Notes: a model not told the origin generated them from the letters alone. Positions 1 through 12,545 are shown, numbered from the stretch's first letter. The stretch is 64,000 nt of DNA from Pestalotiopsis fici W106-1 (GCF_000516985.1 NW_006917102.1:372001-436000); one strand, 5' to 3'. Numbers and translations are program-made.

Positions 1-3000
1 GCAAATGGCGACCTTTTCGCCAGATCCTATCGACAGATGTATATCGTCCAACGCCAGTGGGCGAGACTGTTCGCCAACCGTACCCTCACTTTCCCTGTTG
101 GACCATGAGTAGGTATCAATGTATCGATATCTCGTTTTGAAAACTTACCCGTAGCTTGCTGAGACGCCTCGTATATCGATTGCGCCTTTCATAGGCCATT
201 GCGGTGGCGGAACCACGTCCTCCCCAGGCAGGTTCTCGGGCACGACCGACTCGCTAAAAGTTTTCAGGCGACTCACTGAGCCAATAGAAGTTTCGACCAC
301 GGTATAGACACGAATCAAAAACGAAAGAGAATTTCCAAAGGTCATGAGCGTCACCAGGCTGGCGCCGGCAAATGCACTGTTGGAACGCAATTGTGTCGCC
401 AGCGCAACCACGATTGTTGCCAATAATGCTACGAGGAGCTGCAATACGAATTGCAGCCAGCGCTGTATCATGGCTAAAAGGTAGGCGGGACGCTGCGAGC
501 GATCCAGAAATTTGTCGTTTGTCGCAATTACGTTCTTGGCCCAGCCCAGGGCACGAATGGTCGCAACCCCCTTGATCGTGTCGATGAATTGTGAGCTGCA
601 GGTATTTGTCAACAAAGCTGCAGATCATGGTGCTATTCAAACTTACTATAGTGGACTCTTGGCTTCAAGATCCAGCAATCGCAATTGTCGTGATGTGCGG
701 AGGTAAAACTTTTGCAGTCCGTACAAGAAGATGGCCATGATGGGAAATGTAATGACAAGGTACGCAGAAGAAGTGGCAACAACGGCAGCCATTCCTAGGG
801 TAGTAAAGAGTCTATTGCTGAGATTTATCAAGGCCAGAGGAAGTTCTCCATCAATAAGATTCATGTCTTGAGAGAAAAGGTTCGTCACCACGCCCGTATC
901 GGTAGTCGAGAAGAATTTGAGCGGTGCTGTCATGACCGTACTGAGCGCTTCCTTGTGTAACTTGGCGCCCGAGACCTGAATCATGGATCGGAAGCAGACG
1001 AGACAAACACCGAGGAGGCATGCAAGTGTCGAAATTTGAAACAGAGCGTATAGGGCAATGTAAAAGATACCGGAATGGTTGGGAAATGTCGACGTGATAT
1101 CTTCCGACCAGAATTTGAGCCAGATGGTGGTAAAGTTGGAAAAAAAACCCCAACCAGCGCCAAAAGCAATAAATAATACAATCGAAACGGTGTTTATGCG
1201 AGAAAAGTAGTGACGATATACAGAAAAATCGCCCGTCATTCGCTTCTTTTCTTCATCAAATTTGGTTGGAAGGTTTTTAGCCGTCCTGGGCATGGTGGGC
1301 TTTGGAGCGTCCTGAATTGATTCTAAAGAAGGGCCCCCATTATCGCGGGGGTGAGCGTCTTTGCTGTTGGAAGCTATGAGACCATATATGTAGCCTTTAT
1401 TCGAAACGAGCTCGGAGTACGAGCCCTGTTCCTCGATAGTTCCGTCCGCTCGCAAGGCTATGATGTGGTCGGCTGACAGCAAACGTTGGGTGGCATGCGT
1501 GCAGAGGACTACGGTTGCCTCTCTTTGCCTAAGTATTCCATGATTGGAAAAGACATTTCGAAAGACGTGTTCACTGGTAATGGCGTCCAAACTGCTGAGT
1601 ATGTCGTCGAAAACGAGCAAGTCTGCGTCAAGAAACAGCGCCCTAGCCAGAGCCACCCGTTGCTTCTGTCCTCCACTCAGAGTGATTCCATTGCTTCCAA
1701 TTTTTGACTCATCACCCATTGGGAGGGATGCAAGGTCTTGTTGCAACAGGGTCGCGTCAAGAACCTGCTGGTACCGACTTTCGTTCATTGTCGCAAAGGC
1801 AGTAATGTTTTCCCGAATCGTAGAGTTGAAAAGCAATGGTGTTTGATCACAGTATCCCACTTTCAAGTTGCTGACATCAATCTCCACACTCCCTTGCGCA
1901 ATGGGAACTTCGCCAATCAGTGCTTTGCATAGTGTTGACTTGCCCGAAGCAACAGGCCCAACAATGATTGTCAGTTTCGAGGAGGGAATTTCAATATTGA
2001 TGTTCGAGACACAAGGTTTCCCAATTTCCCATCCGAAACTTCCGTCTGAGACCTTGATCAACGGTGCTGTGCCGTCTCCAGCCCTCGTCTGTTCTTGGGT
2101 ATAAGTCGGGGTTTTCTGGTCCAATTTCAAAGGCGATTTTCGAAAATCGATCTGGGACTCCTTCTCCAAGAACTCCTGGATCCTGCTCAAACACGTAAAC
2201 GTAGATAGAAATGCAGGCATCGTTTGGAGAAGCATGCCAAGGGGTGTCGCCAAAAGCAAAACATACGAAACAGCCGTAAATATTGTTGTAACATCCAGGG
2301 TGTGGGAGGCGAAAACAAACATCAGGATAGGAGAAATGCAGAGAGGAACGTTGGCAATAATGGCCGCCACGGTAATGACCATGCGAAACTTTGATGCGCT
2401 CTCGAGCTCATCCACTCGCAGCTTTTGGATGGATTCCTCCATCATCGCTGCAAGTCCCGAGACCTTGATCTGCTTGATCTGTCCCACCGCACTCGCTATC
2501 ACGCCAACTCTTTTCTGGATCTTTTCCATCCACGTCTTTTGCCTTGGTACGGTCACTTTCGACAGAATGCTCGAAGATACAAAACAGCAAAATACCACAA
2601 TGAGTGGTGCAATTGCTGATGGTCCAATATCGCGGGAAAGAAGCCAACTGGCCAATCCGACCTGTATTGCGTTTGCCCAGAACTCATGAAGATTCAATCC
2701 GCCGCTAATGATGCGTTCGATATCAGCGCTCATCAGAGTCAGAGCGGACGAATCTTGAGTAGCTGACAGCTTGGCCGCGACAACCTTTCTATAAACCACA
2801 CCAGCCAACGCACCCCGAGCCATGTACATGACACGTTCTTGGAGATACCAGTATATCGCTCCCGAGAATGCCAGGCCAAGATAGACTAGAAAGGTGGCGC
2901 CAATCAAGCCGTATCCAATGTTCTTTGTCGATGCGTCTGATGGCCTTTGCAAATAATCTAGCAGCAAACTGATCAGAAATGGTTGACAGAATTGTAGCGC

Positions 3001-3904
3001 CGTCATGGCGAGTCGGGGTCCAATCGGGAGTAAAAGAGGAATGGCCAAGGATCTCGCAAGAGCTTTCGCCAGACCATGTTTCTGACCTGGCTGTGGAATC
3101 TGCCCAAGATGATGAGATAAGCTTGCCTGCAATGGCTCCGAAGCTACATTTTTATCAAGTGGGAAAAGCTCATCCAGTGTCAGTGTCTTTCGATAGCCAG
3201 TGGAGAATAAACGGTTCAACCAGGCAAATGCGCCGAGTTCAAACAGTCCGCTGGTCTCTTCCGGGCTGTGCTCCTTTTCGTTCCACCGGATCCATTTCGT
3301 CTTTTGTCGCGTTTCAAGAACCGCCAAAAGAAATTTGACGCCCAGTGCAGCAGTAAAAATCGTAGTAAAAAGTCGTTCATCGCGGCCAGTAGAGGCCAGC
3401 CAAAGTGTTCGCGTCTGGGCAACGTCCAGTAACACGGAGAGTGCCAGGTATGCGTTGAGCACGATCGAAGGCCGAGGTGATCGTGAATGTTCTAAATATG
3501 AGGCAGCAATCATACAGAGTGCGGCTGCCAAAGACACAGCGGACGACGAGACGAAGAAACTCTTGAATCGTCCTTCTCTAGTGCCGCTCAAGGCAAGTAA
3601 CGCCAGTTGGAGGGCAGCCCATGCGCATGCTGAGACCTAGAAAGAAGCCAGGTTACTTTCTCTAGGATTGGCTTGACGGGGCACAAGAGCATACCAATTT
3701 GGCAGATTGTAGAATAGCACCGCCAATGATTGCTTGCTTGGAGAAGAGACAGGCAATGCGCGCAAGAGCAACTGCGACAAAGATGGAAGCAGGAAGAATG
3801 GAGAAAAAGACGAGTTCAAACTTGATGGTAAAGTCAAAACCATCTCGGCAATGCTGAACGCTAGGACCTAAAGACTGATCGTCGGAGCACTCGGAGAAGT
3901 CCAT
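1..3904 (-). CDS. ABCC/MRP-type multidrug ABC transporter (3' end off the window)
   Basis: Full-type ABC exporter of the MRP (ABCC) subfamily, expected to pump conjugates or drugs across the plasma or vacuolar membrane. Exons on the minus strand: 3904-3695, 3636-647, 595-149 and 94-1 (about 1247 residues seen). The three introns (3694-3637, 646-596, 148-95) are 51-58 bp, start GTATGC, GTAAGT and GTAAGT, and join in phase. An N-terminal hydrophobic TMD0-like region precedes the first membrane domain. NBD1 lies near residue 630: Walker A GPVASGKST, signature LSGGQKQ, Walker B LLVFDD. The Asp after Walker B, where a catalytic Glu is usual, is typical of the degenerate NBD1 of ABCC proteins. The second membrane domain and the start of NBD2 (ending just before its Walker A) follow. 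The ATG at 3904 is used because the in-frame codon upstream is TTG. The substrate cannot be told from sequence. Confidence 0.9.
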
Positions 3905-5779
3905 GACGTGAGTCAAGAAACATCAGTAACAGAGCCAAATTAAAGATATGACCATGGAATCATTGCAGAATACCAAGATACAATAAGTAAGGGATTGTTT
4001 AAAGCACTAGAAGAGGACATATGTCAATGTTGTATCTACCCTGCGCCGCAGATTGAACAGTCATAACAGGCCCTAGTAATGTTGTTTACCGGGAAGACGA
4101 GCCAGGGCGCAGCCAATCAAGATGGTTGAAACAAAGTCGTCACTATCCCTGTCGGTGGTGCGACTGTTTTTTATCTGACCATGGGGGCGGCAGAGGTGAC
4201 ACAAACCAGTCGACAACGATTTAGGAGAAATCACCTCCATAAGCTGGTTTAATATGTCCCATTAACTGACGAACACTTTGATTCTGTGCAAAGACATAAT
4301 GCATCAAGGCTTTTGGTCTCCTATTCGATTATGAGTACGAACACCAAAGAAGTTGTCTGATACACATACCTTTTGTTCTTGGATAAACCAATTCGTGCCA
4401 AAGCCTGTATATTATACATTCTTCCGCCTCATTACAGTAAGGACCACGAAAACTCTAAAGAAATCCAATAGAGAGTATGCCGTGTCTTCTTTGCGCTTTA
4501 TATCACCTTTTGGAATCCAAAGTAAAGGTTTCTTGATACCGAATGTAGATAGCGGACATCATTGTAAGGCACTCGCCAAGTTACTTGCCCAAGTTCGCGA
4601 CAAGACAGCGTATGGATTGTGATGGAATATTGCAAACCAGTCCATGTGTAAATGACACTCGCCCGTTCTGTTCAGGAGAAAGAAAGCGCACTTCAGAGCA
4701 ACATCCGCTGAATTATTACATGCGTTTCGTCACAAGTCCAGCAGCACTACGTGGACGAGGCCTAATCAATTTAAGAACTCGGACGAAATGATCCACGGCA
4801 CAGCTCTTCATACTTCATCACGCGGTGGCAGCTCAAGTCGTGAATCATCCCGATCAATTGTTGCTAATAATTATTGCAATGACTTGAGCCTCTATGAGGG
4901 ACATGTCTTCTTTTCACAAGGCCGGAATCAATGGCGAATTGTCCTCCTGTAAATAGCTGTTCTACATTAGTCATGAGCAGGGCAATACGTCCTCCCCATC
5001 GTGAGTGAATATTCGTACTGGTTTATATGGGTCTTGAGAACTCTGCTTCGAGCACGCAGAGAGCATTTCAAGACTTTCGTACAGGATCATTGGTGATGTG
5101 CCTACCTGAGGGTCGTGGACTTCTGGAGAGATCCAGACGTTGAGCCGTAGGTAGGCTTTGCCTTACTGACACAGAAATACGTGACGAATTTCTTCCCGGG
5201 CGGGCTCTACGTTGCAACCATGCAGAGCTTTCTGAGACTGGTCATTGCAGCCCGCTGCCTGACGAGAAAGACTCTCCGTATCCAAGTAGTTTATTAAAAA
5301 AAAGAAGAAGAAAAAAAAACCATTCGATCTCGTCTCTGGCGGCGGTCACCACTGCTTCGCTTTCTGCCTGTTGTGGATACTTATCCACTGCCGGGGCCAT
5401 CCTCCAACCAAAGGGACTGGACCCTTGCTCGGTTATGCTGCATCTCCGTCGTTGGGTCGATTGTGCAGATCGTACATCTCTGGTGTGGGGATCCATGAGC
5501 CAAAGGCATTGCTGCTCCGTTATGGCCATAGGTAGAAGACTGCTAGGGAGGTGTTGCTTACCAAAAAAGGCAGTTGGAACTGCAGCTACTAACCCACAGT
5601 CAGCTGCTCTAGTATATCGGCGTGTCCGGTGGCCATCTCGAGCGGCAGAGCAGCATCATGCCCACGTACTCGTCAACATATAAGGCCAATACTTCCAGCC
5701 TCAAAGCAGCCAGAAGAAGCATACGAAACAAAAACTCAAGTTTGATTCAATCAAATTAAGCTCAACTCAATCGTCCATC
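3905..5779. other. Intergenic region, no gene seen
   Basis: About 1.9 kb between the ABC transporter start and the next small gene. Only short, unconvincing frames occur. There is an A-rich purine tract near 5296-5320 and a TATA-like ATATAAGG near 5677 that would serve the gene starting at 5780. It probably holds both divergent promoters. Confidence 0.6.
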
Positions 5780-6154
5780 ATGCCTGAAGACAACCCAACA
5801 GTGTATTACAATTACACAGTTGATCCCAACACAAATCCATCCACTTGGCCTACCCCTGGCGACTCATCTGGTCACATTGACATTAACAAAGTCGATGTCA
5901 TCTTCATCAACATTAGTGGTGAATCCGACTTCAACATGCTTCGAACCGGCACCAACAAGGACATTCACCACGCAGTCATGCAGGTGACTAAACATATCAG
6001 TCGGGGCCTCTACCGCCTCGTGAGCTTGAATGCCTCTACCTACTCTTGCGTAGTGGTTATGCAGGCTCTAAAGTCGAGAGATGAGTTGATGTGGAAGAAC
6101 GGCTTCCCGTGGGACCGTGATGACGATGTGCAGCCGGATGTTGTGCTCAAGTAG
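5780..6154 (+). CDS. Small hypothetical protein (124 aa)
   Basis: Uninterrupted 124-residue frame that I do not recognise. The upstream context supports a real gene: a TATA-like element near 5677, then an A/C-rich leader with AACTCAAG and CTCAACTCAATC runs typical of fungal 5' UTRs, ending in CATCATGC around the start. The protein begins with an acidic, Tyr/Pro/Asn-rich segment, continues with an alternating hydrophobic stretch (VDVIFINI) and a helical middle, and ends acidic (DRDDDVQPD). No signal peptide, membrane helix or Cys pair is seen. It may be a lineage-restricted fungal protein. Confidence 0.6.
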   Translation: MPEDNPTVYYNYTVDPNTNPSTWPTPGDSSGHIDINKVDVIFINISGESDFNMLRTGTNKDIHHAVMQVTKHISRGLYRLVSLNASTYSCVVVMQALKSRDELMWKNGFPWDRDDDVQPDVVLK

Positions 6155-6274
6155 CGAGTATGATTTTAGGCAGTGGTGAGAGAGTAGAAGAGGGAAAAGG
6201 CAACGATGTTAAACATCATATACATATAGGAGCTTAATCGCAATTGTTCGGCGGCAACTGGTACATGTTGGTAT

Positions 6275-7427
6275 TTATGATTTACTGCGCCGGTGAAACT
6301 TCCTGAGCGCATCCAACTGGCCCACGATGACGCTTGTAACAAACTCTCTGGGGTTTCCATCCGATGCATTGCTAATCATCCGTAAATGATCATAGCGGTC
6401 CAGGTGTGGTATGATGGCTGGTAGGTAGCCTTGACGAGTCATGTAGTCATGACTGATCATTCTGCTCACCCGTCCATTTCCATCCAAGAATGGATGAACA
6501 TGAACGAAATAAACTTGTGCCTGACATGCGAGCACCAGTGGATGGAGTATTCCTTCGGTATGTGCCTTGTCACGCCAAGCAAAGAATCGCTTAATACATG
6601 CCGGAACCTCTTGTGGATATGGAAATACACGCAATGGGTTACTTCGGACTTGTATTGGTGTGACACGATAATCACCCAAGGCGATGCGTTTTCCCCAGCT
6701 CAGCAAATGTGCTTGCTCTGCAGTTGTTCCCTTGCACGTGATGGTTTGCAAGATCTGTACCTCTCGCTCGTTCAGTCCTGGGGTACCGGGATGTCGAATA
6801 GCATTTTCCGCGATCCACCTGGATGCCACGATGTGGTTCTCGAGTTCAACCATGTCAGGTGAACTTGGTTCAGCTCGTGGTATTTCGATATTGAGGAGGT
6901 CTTCTTCGCAGAACTTGTGGAGACCATACGTTTCGACGTTGAACAGGCGTGCAGTCAAGTGCCTTTCTGCTTTGATCATATCTATGGTAGTTGATTGGTT
7001 GTTTTCATACTTGACAGACTGGAGTGCGTATGCTGCGGCGAGGGTTTTGGCTATATCCGGTATCGTACGTTTCATTTGTTCAGACAGATGATTTATCTCT
7101 CGTAATAAACTCAAGTTTTCCTAAGAGATAATGAGACTCATTCAGTTGCTGGAAGATCAAAAGTACAGAGAAAAAGAAATCGCTCACGCGTTGAACATCG
7201 AGATATCCTAGTCGAACACTATCGTAGGGTCGATGATAGTCTTCCCATACTCTTCCAGAATACGCCAGTTTCCAATAATCAGCGGAATCTTTGCGCAAGG
7301 CCTGAAAAGGTTGATAAATTTTGAGCAAAAGTTTCTTCCGCGAATCTTCCGCTCCGCTTTGCGATGAAAACATGAGGAATTGTCTGGGCCTGATTGAGCG
7401 CCATGTCTTCATTGAGATGCAATGCAT
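6275..7427 (-). CDS. Fic-domain protein, putative AMP-transferase with N-terminal inhibitory motif
   Basis: Fic enzymes usually transfer AMP to a Ser/Thr/Tyr hydroxyl of a target protein. Two exons, 7427-7188 and 7120-6275, flank a 67-bp intron (7187-7121, GTGAGC..TTAG, phase 0), giving 361 residues. The active-site motif HPFLDGNGRVSR lies at about residues 289-300 and matches the HPFx[D/E]GNGRxxR consensus, so catalysis looks intact. Near residues 115-120 the sequence SVKYEN fits the inhibitory motif (S/T)xxxE(G/N), so I infer a class II, self-inhibited Fic protein whose Glu blocks ATP binding. No membrane segment or TPR repeats are obvious, unlike animal FICD. The in-frame codon upstream of the chosen ATG is TTG, so 7427 is the first ATG; a missed upstream exon cannot be excluded. 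The target is unknown. Confidence 0.85.
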
Positions 7428-8022
7428 CTTGTCGACGTGATCTGATTTCAAGTGATCAGCTTGGTGAATTGAATGTTGACAGAGGCCAAAAGTGAAATAC
7501 TGGGGCGTTTTATGCCGGAGAAAGTTTTATCAACACTTGATGAGTACCTGTCTGGCCTGCGCGACGCCTTGCTCATGCTGGTTGCCACCGCCAAAGCATA
7601 AATAAGCTCACTGCTGTTGACCTTGAAATTGGGTACAGTTCCAGAACATTGGGGAATATTATGAGTCTATCGATTATTATAATATTCCAATTTTCTCTTC
7701 CTTCTTAGTTTCAAGTCAAAAAAGCAGCACAAGCTGTGACGCAGACGTAGAGCTCAATATTCGAGGACTGAGCATTGAAGGCGATTGAGTACTACGATGG
7801 CGATGGTGCCATACTCCGGGCGCTGTGCGCTAAATCCACCCACCAAGGTTATCAGAGCGCCCTGTGGAAGAGCCAACCAGCCGCCCGCCAGCCGACCCCA
7901 CAGGCTGTACCCAACAAACAGCCAGTGACCATGCCAGCTGCCCTTTTGCCTTGGGAACGAATGTTGCAAATTATTTCCATGCGGCGTCTCGGCCAGGAGT
8001 AAGTCATTTTTTAGTCTATATC
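7428..8022. other. Intergenic, Fic promoter and PRISE 3' region
   Basis: About 600 bp between the Fic gene start and the 3' end of the next minus-strand gene. It contains AT-rich stretches near 7655-7715. No credible gene is seen on either strand. Confidence 0.5.
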
Positions 8023-9515
8023 TCAAAAGATCAAACCCGCTCTCCTGAAAGCTTCGAAAGCCTCCAGCCAGCCCTCGATTGGGTCCTTCTCCTCATTGAA
8101 ACCAGTCTCTCTGAGGCTCTCCAGGCTCAGTTGCCGGTCGAATGTCAGCCAAGTTCCCACGCTGTCCAGCTGTGAGCTGCCAGCGCCCACTCCGGCCTTT
8201 ACAGCCCTAGAGAGTCCGTTTTGATCAAACAAGCCTTGGTACTTGGCTATGTACTGGCCGGGCATCAACCGAGCCTCTACCTCGACAGACGATTCTCCAG
8301 AAGAAGTCACGGGCGGTCCGCCTTCCATCCCAAACCATGCTGCCAGCCTCGGCCATATTTCTCCGAAAGTGGCCGGCGTCGCGCTGTCCCCTACGTTGAA
8401 CAAGCGGCCACCGCCACAGGCGTCTGGGTTGATCGAGGCATAGATCGCAAAGCGGGAGAGTGTTTTTGCAGACACTGGCGTGAATTTGGAGTTGTAGGCT
8501 GCGTCAACGCCGGGAAAAGGTACTGTGATTTTGGTATGCGACGCTTCTCCGTCTCCAGGTAGGATTCCATGATTATACGCATATAGTGAAAGGTATTGCG
8601 CCCAGTGAAGAGCAAGAGAAAACTGCGAGCCATTCGGTGTAAAGCCAATCTAGACAGTGTCAGCATGCAGTCTCAAGACGTCTTCAAACTATTTGAAAGG
8701 ATCCAGAGTTAGTCGATAAAGATAGCAAACGACAACACCTACAATTGCGTCTGGGCATATTTCGCACCAAGTCCAAGTCTTGCTCTCACATGCCTTGGCC
8801 AGTAGTTGGCGATATACGGGATAGACAACGGTCTTGGCGTATTCTGGCGACAAGTTTCCGACCATGTCTTCTTGCAAAGGCGGCGTAAACATGCCACCTG
8901 GTGTATATATACCGTAGCCCTGAGCGCCTTGTTAGTTTGGTGCGTCCCGTATCTTGACCGCATTCCGACTGGCTCGGCCATGTGACGTACCCTCGTTCCA
9001 CCAGGAAAGACAACAAACTTCAATGGAGCATTTAGAATCTCCAATGCGCCAATGACGTTCTCAAGCATTCGCTTGTTGACTGCCACCTCTTCAATAGGGT
9101 CCTCGATTGATGTGAATACTAATTCGTGATTGGGATGAGTAAAGTCCCATATGAACCGGCAGCTAATGCATCTCCAGGCTGACCTACCAAAGTAATACAC
9201 GTGGGTGACAGTTTGTACATCGTCGACTCGCTCTGCAAAAGCTCTTGATAGCTCTTGAGCCCCGGTAAGCTCGTCCTCAGAGCTTGCGCCCTTGAGATCA
9301 ATACCGGAAACCAATTGAAGTGTCGGCCGGCCTTTGTATGAATCATCAGCTGGCCAGCCAGATTCATCAAGGTTGATGGGCCTATTGGTGAGTGCGGTGA
9401 CCTTGGTGACCATGCCCGTGTGCGGGTAGTTGGATAGTAGCTGGTTCACGGCGGCCCAGCCGATGAGCCCGGAAGCCCCTAGGATGAGTGCATGATGAGA
9501 TTTGGGCGAGGCCAT
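8023..9515 (-). CDS. PRISE-like NAD(P)-dependent reductase / epimerase family protein
   Basis: Short-chain reductase of the progesterone 5-beta-reductase/iridoid synthase-like (PRISE) family, common in fungi and plants and able to reduce enones. Four exons on the minus strand: 9515-9188, 9118-8991, 8919-8743 and 8649-8023, encoding 419 residues. The introns (69, 71 and 93 bp; starts GTAGGT, GTACGT, GTAGGT) join cleanly in phase. The N-terminus has the Rossmann motif ALILGASGLIG. The family-typical segments EVAVNKRMLENV, VVFPGGTR, CPDAIIGFTPNGS and GRLFNVGD appear in order across the exon joints. Substrate unknown; no biosynthetic cluster surrounds it. The start at 9515 (MASPKS) places the Rossmann motif near the N-terminus as usual. 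Confidence 0.85.
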
Positions 9516-11101
9516 AACGATGTACGATTCCGGGTTACAGTCGGCGAGTTTGCAGTCCACTTTGGTACCGGTCGACGGTTATATGAGTATCGAGGAGCCG
9601 GGGGGATGTCGAGATTGAGAAGTAGTTGGCAATTGATTGAAATATATAACAACTTTGGACCCAAGCTAATGCCATCCTCAGTGTCCTACACATTCTGAAT
9701 GAAAATGAATCATTGTGGGGGTGTAGTACTAGCCATGCGCTAATCACCTGCATACAGGTACTAGGTAGTGGTAATCTACGAACTCGCCTTGGTAACTTTG
9801 TTGGCTGAAACTCACGCGAGTATCTACATCGACACAGGTCAGTGCGTATCTTGTGATAGAAAATCTAGTGTTGTGACGTATGGTTGAATGCTTGTAATTC
9901 GACATCGATATATTGCCTACGTAAGTTCATATATATGCCCGCCAAAAGATGTTGTCCAGTGATACGACCTGCATCCAAAACAAATAGTAAAATCAAAGAT
10001 AGTCTACATCTACGAAATTGGTTTATGTCACCTAAAGGGTGCCACACAACACAGCCACGCTGTGGCGCATCGACCAGCTATTCAATAATTATATACTTTG
10101 TATTATTGAGACAGGTCCTCGCGCTGCTTGCTACAGCCATTGTCAACATAGGAATGAATGCAGAACAAGGACAACTGCGATGTGTGCTTTACAGCGTTCA
10201 GGGGAATTAGCAAATCACTGTGCAGCTGCTGCTGGCATCTGCAGGTCTTCGCCCAACTTCAGTTCAAGCAGCATCACTCAGCACAGCAAGCATTTACATC
10301 ATTGTTTGGATACAGGAGAAAAAAAGGGCTGCACATGGAGAGATCCTCATCGAAAGGCTATGCATCGAAAGGCTCTTCTATCCCGGGCTTGTAGCCGATT
10401 CCACACATCTCTCCTCGAAAAACAAGCTGAAAGTGCCCTGCCGCTCAACCCACCTGAATGAGGAAGAGAGGCGTGAGAATTCCGAAATGCATGGATTTAG
10501 GGTCCTCGAGCGAAATGAAAATTCGCAGATGCAACCTAGAGATGCTGTATCCTACATCTGGTCCAACTAGCGTGTGTAAATCTTTCTCAGCCTCAACGAT
10601 GAGAAGGGTATCGAGCTTATAATTGTGTGAAGCCACTCCCCGCATCTTGCTTGCCGAGCTAGAGTCGAATTTGGTATAGTCCGTCGGAGTCCGCGTGTGT
10701 TTGCCGCTAGCGATCATCAGATCGATTGGCTCCAGCGCCATTTGCCCTTTTGTTCACAGGTTCAACTCCACGCCAAGCACCAATCCGAAAGCCCAATAGC
10801 TCAAAATATGCCCAAATCCATCCTCCTCCTACACGTCCCCCCACCCCAAATGGCATTTTGCTTATCCTTTGCTACAGGGCCGTACATTTCTCGGCTCAAG
10901 GTAGAGCAAGCCCAGTCTCTGCATTAGCTTGCGGCGTTCAGTGTCATGACTGACCATATATAATGGCACATAGCAATGCCAAACAAGATGCCAGACAGAA
11001 TTCTCCGTGATACAGTTTCTTCTCTTATAACTACATCATGTCCGCCCACCGAAAATCATAACCAGATTCCACTTTGTCTTCAAAATCTCAAATGATGAGT
11101 T
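9516..11101. other. Intergenic region, no gene supported
   Basis: About 1.6 kb. A 98-codon minus-strand frame at 10445-10741 is the longest of interest but matches nothing I know and lacks flanking support. No RNA gene or mobile element was recognised. Confidence 0.5.
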
Positions 11102-11383
11102 ATGCTTGCTGCCAATTCTCTATCCCCAGAAGTGGTCGTCGGCATTGCTGTAGGGCTGCCGTCTCTTCTTATGGCCTTGGTCACTCTCTGGTTGGCATAC
11201 CTCACCTTCGTACACACAAGATCGCTAGGCCGGCGAGCGCAAAACTCGACATCTATACTGCCATCATATCATAGACCTTGGACTCAATCCTACAGCCCCT
11301 ACGCCGAAGTACCTTTGCGTAGTTGGCCACCACTTCCATCAACTGCTGCACGGGTATCCCATCTCTATAGTGCGTCGTCGTAG
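11102..11383 (+). CDS. Small single-pass membrane protein, tandem paralogue A
   Basis: A 93-residue protein with one strongly hydrophobic helix near the N-terminus (about residues 11-36, VVVGIAVG..PSLLMALVTLWLAYL) and a basic, Ser/Pro/Tyr-rich tail. It aligns along its whole length with the 93-residue protein at 12264-12545. The shared elements, in order, are SP.VVVGIAVG, PSL.M.L, LWLAYLTF, STS.LP, a Tyr-rich stretch and a Pro-rich end. The paralogy is the main support that both are genes. GxxxG-like spacing in the helix (GIAVG) could permit helix pairing; that is inference. I know no function for it. Confidence 0.6.
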   Translation: MLAANSLSPEVVVGIAVGLPSLLMALVTLWLAYLTFVHTRSLGRRAQNSTSILPSYHRPWTQSYSPYAEVPLRSWPPLPSTAARVSHLYSASS

Positions 11384-12263
11384 AGAGGGGAATACAGGGC
11401 GCTCTCATGCATTTCGTCAATGAGTAAGTTGTACTTTAGAATATGGTGCAACAGCTTGTCTAATGTGTCACAGTACCTATAGAAATGAACCAAATATGGA
11501 CCCCGAATGCTTGCAAGCCATTTTCATCGTTACGACGACCACGATCATCCCCATCGAACCATCTGCCACTCACCACGATACCCTAGCTCTTTCTAGGTGT
11601 AAAGGCGAAACAAAACACCCGTCAAAAGGTACGACCGTAACCGAAGCAGTGGAGGTAAGAGAGTATGGTTTGATTGGACATGGGAATTGGGGCCTTCGAA
11701 GAGACGAAAGCTAGCATTGGCCATTGTTATATGATAAAACGTGTATGTCCGCACTAGCATTCATATAATTGTTGATATCTCATCACATTGAAGGATGTGA
11801 GACGAGGAAACTGCCGAAGCCATCCTGCGGAAGTTTCTTCTCCTGCGTGTGTAAATTACAGTCTCGTAAGCTCTAGTCCTCACCAACCACACGTTTCAAC
11901 CAATCTTGGGTGGATTTGATCCAAAGCCTGTAGCTCTGTATGCAAAAATATTCGTGCTAACCCAGCTTCATGCGAACAGGTTCGGGCTGCCTGCATCCAC
12001 CAACGAACCATTTCTTGAGCGGGGCGCAACCGTGGTCAAGCGCCGCCTTGTGCCCTTTGCTGTCAATATTGGGAACCATCCAAAGGCGAGTGCCTGTTGA
12101 ACTGATGTCACGTTCCTCTCAAGTAAAAAGCTCTTCGATTAACGTATAGTTCACCGTGACGTTTAACCTAAAAATTCCATCCTTGGCAATCAAGAACCGC
12201 CCGCACTGCTAGATCAGACGATTCTCTCCAAATCCTCAGGACCGCGACCTTACACAGAAAGTC
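11384..12263. other. Spacer between the tandem membrane-protein genes
   Basis: About 880 bp separating the two paralogues. It holds only short frames, with no visible repeat or terminal duplication that would show how the copy arose. Confidence 0.4.
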
Positions 12264-12545
12264 ATGTCATCTGTTGAAGCTATCTCCCCAGCAGTGGTGG
12301 TTGGAATTGCCGTCGGCGTGCCGTCCCTGATCATGACCCTCATCTCGCTTTGGCTGGCATACCTTACATTTGCCTACACACAATCATCCCATGGAAGAAA
12401 CAGACGTGGTTCAACGTCTCTTCTACCATACCACCATGCGAATCGGAACTCGTCGTACGGCCCGTATATCGAATTGCCCACCCGCAGTCAGCCACTGCTA
12501 CCACCTACCGTGAGGGTACTCCCTTCCCTACCCATGTCGACATAG
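12264..12545 (+). CDS. Small single-pass membrane protein, tandem paralogue B
   Basis: A 93-residue partner of the gene at 11102, same strand, with the same architecture: short N-terminus, one hydrophobic helix (VVVGIAVGVPSLIMTLISLW), then a basic tail rich in Ser, Tyr, His and Pro. The helix and the LWLAYLTF segment are most conserved, while the tail keeps the spacing STS.LP, SSYGPY and a Pro-rich end. This suggests selection on the membrane part and looser constraint on the tail. The protein may be N-out or N-in; the basic residues after the helix favour a cytosolic tail. Function unknown. Confidence 0.6.
   Translation: MSSVEAISPAVVVGIAVGVPSLIMTLISLWLAYLTFAYTQSSHGRNRRGSTSLLPYHHANRNSSYGPYIELPTRSQPLLPPTVRVLPSLPMST

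Noticed and set aside
3905..3916. Start of the ABC transporter at 3916
   Set aside because: The codon there is TTG; the first ATG in frame is at 3904.
10445..10741. 98-codon minus-strand frame
   Set aside because: No recognisable feature and no paralogue or promoter context; may be chance.
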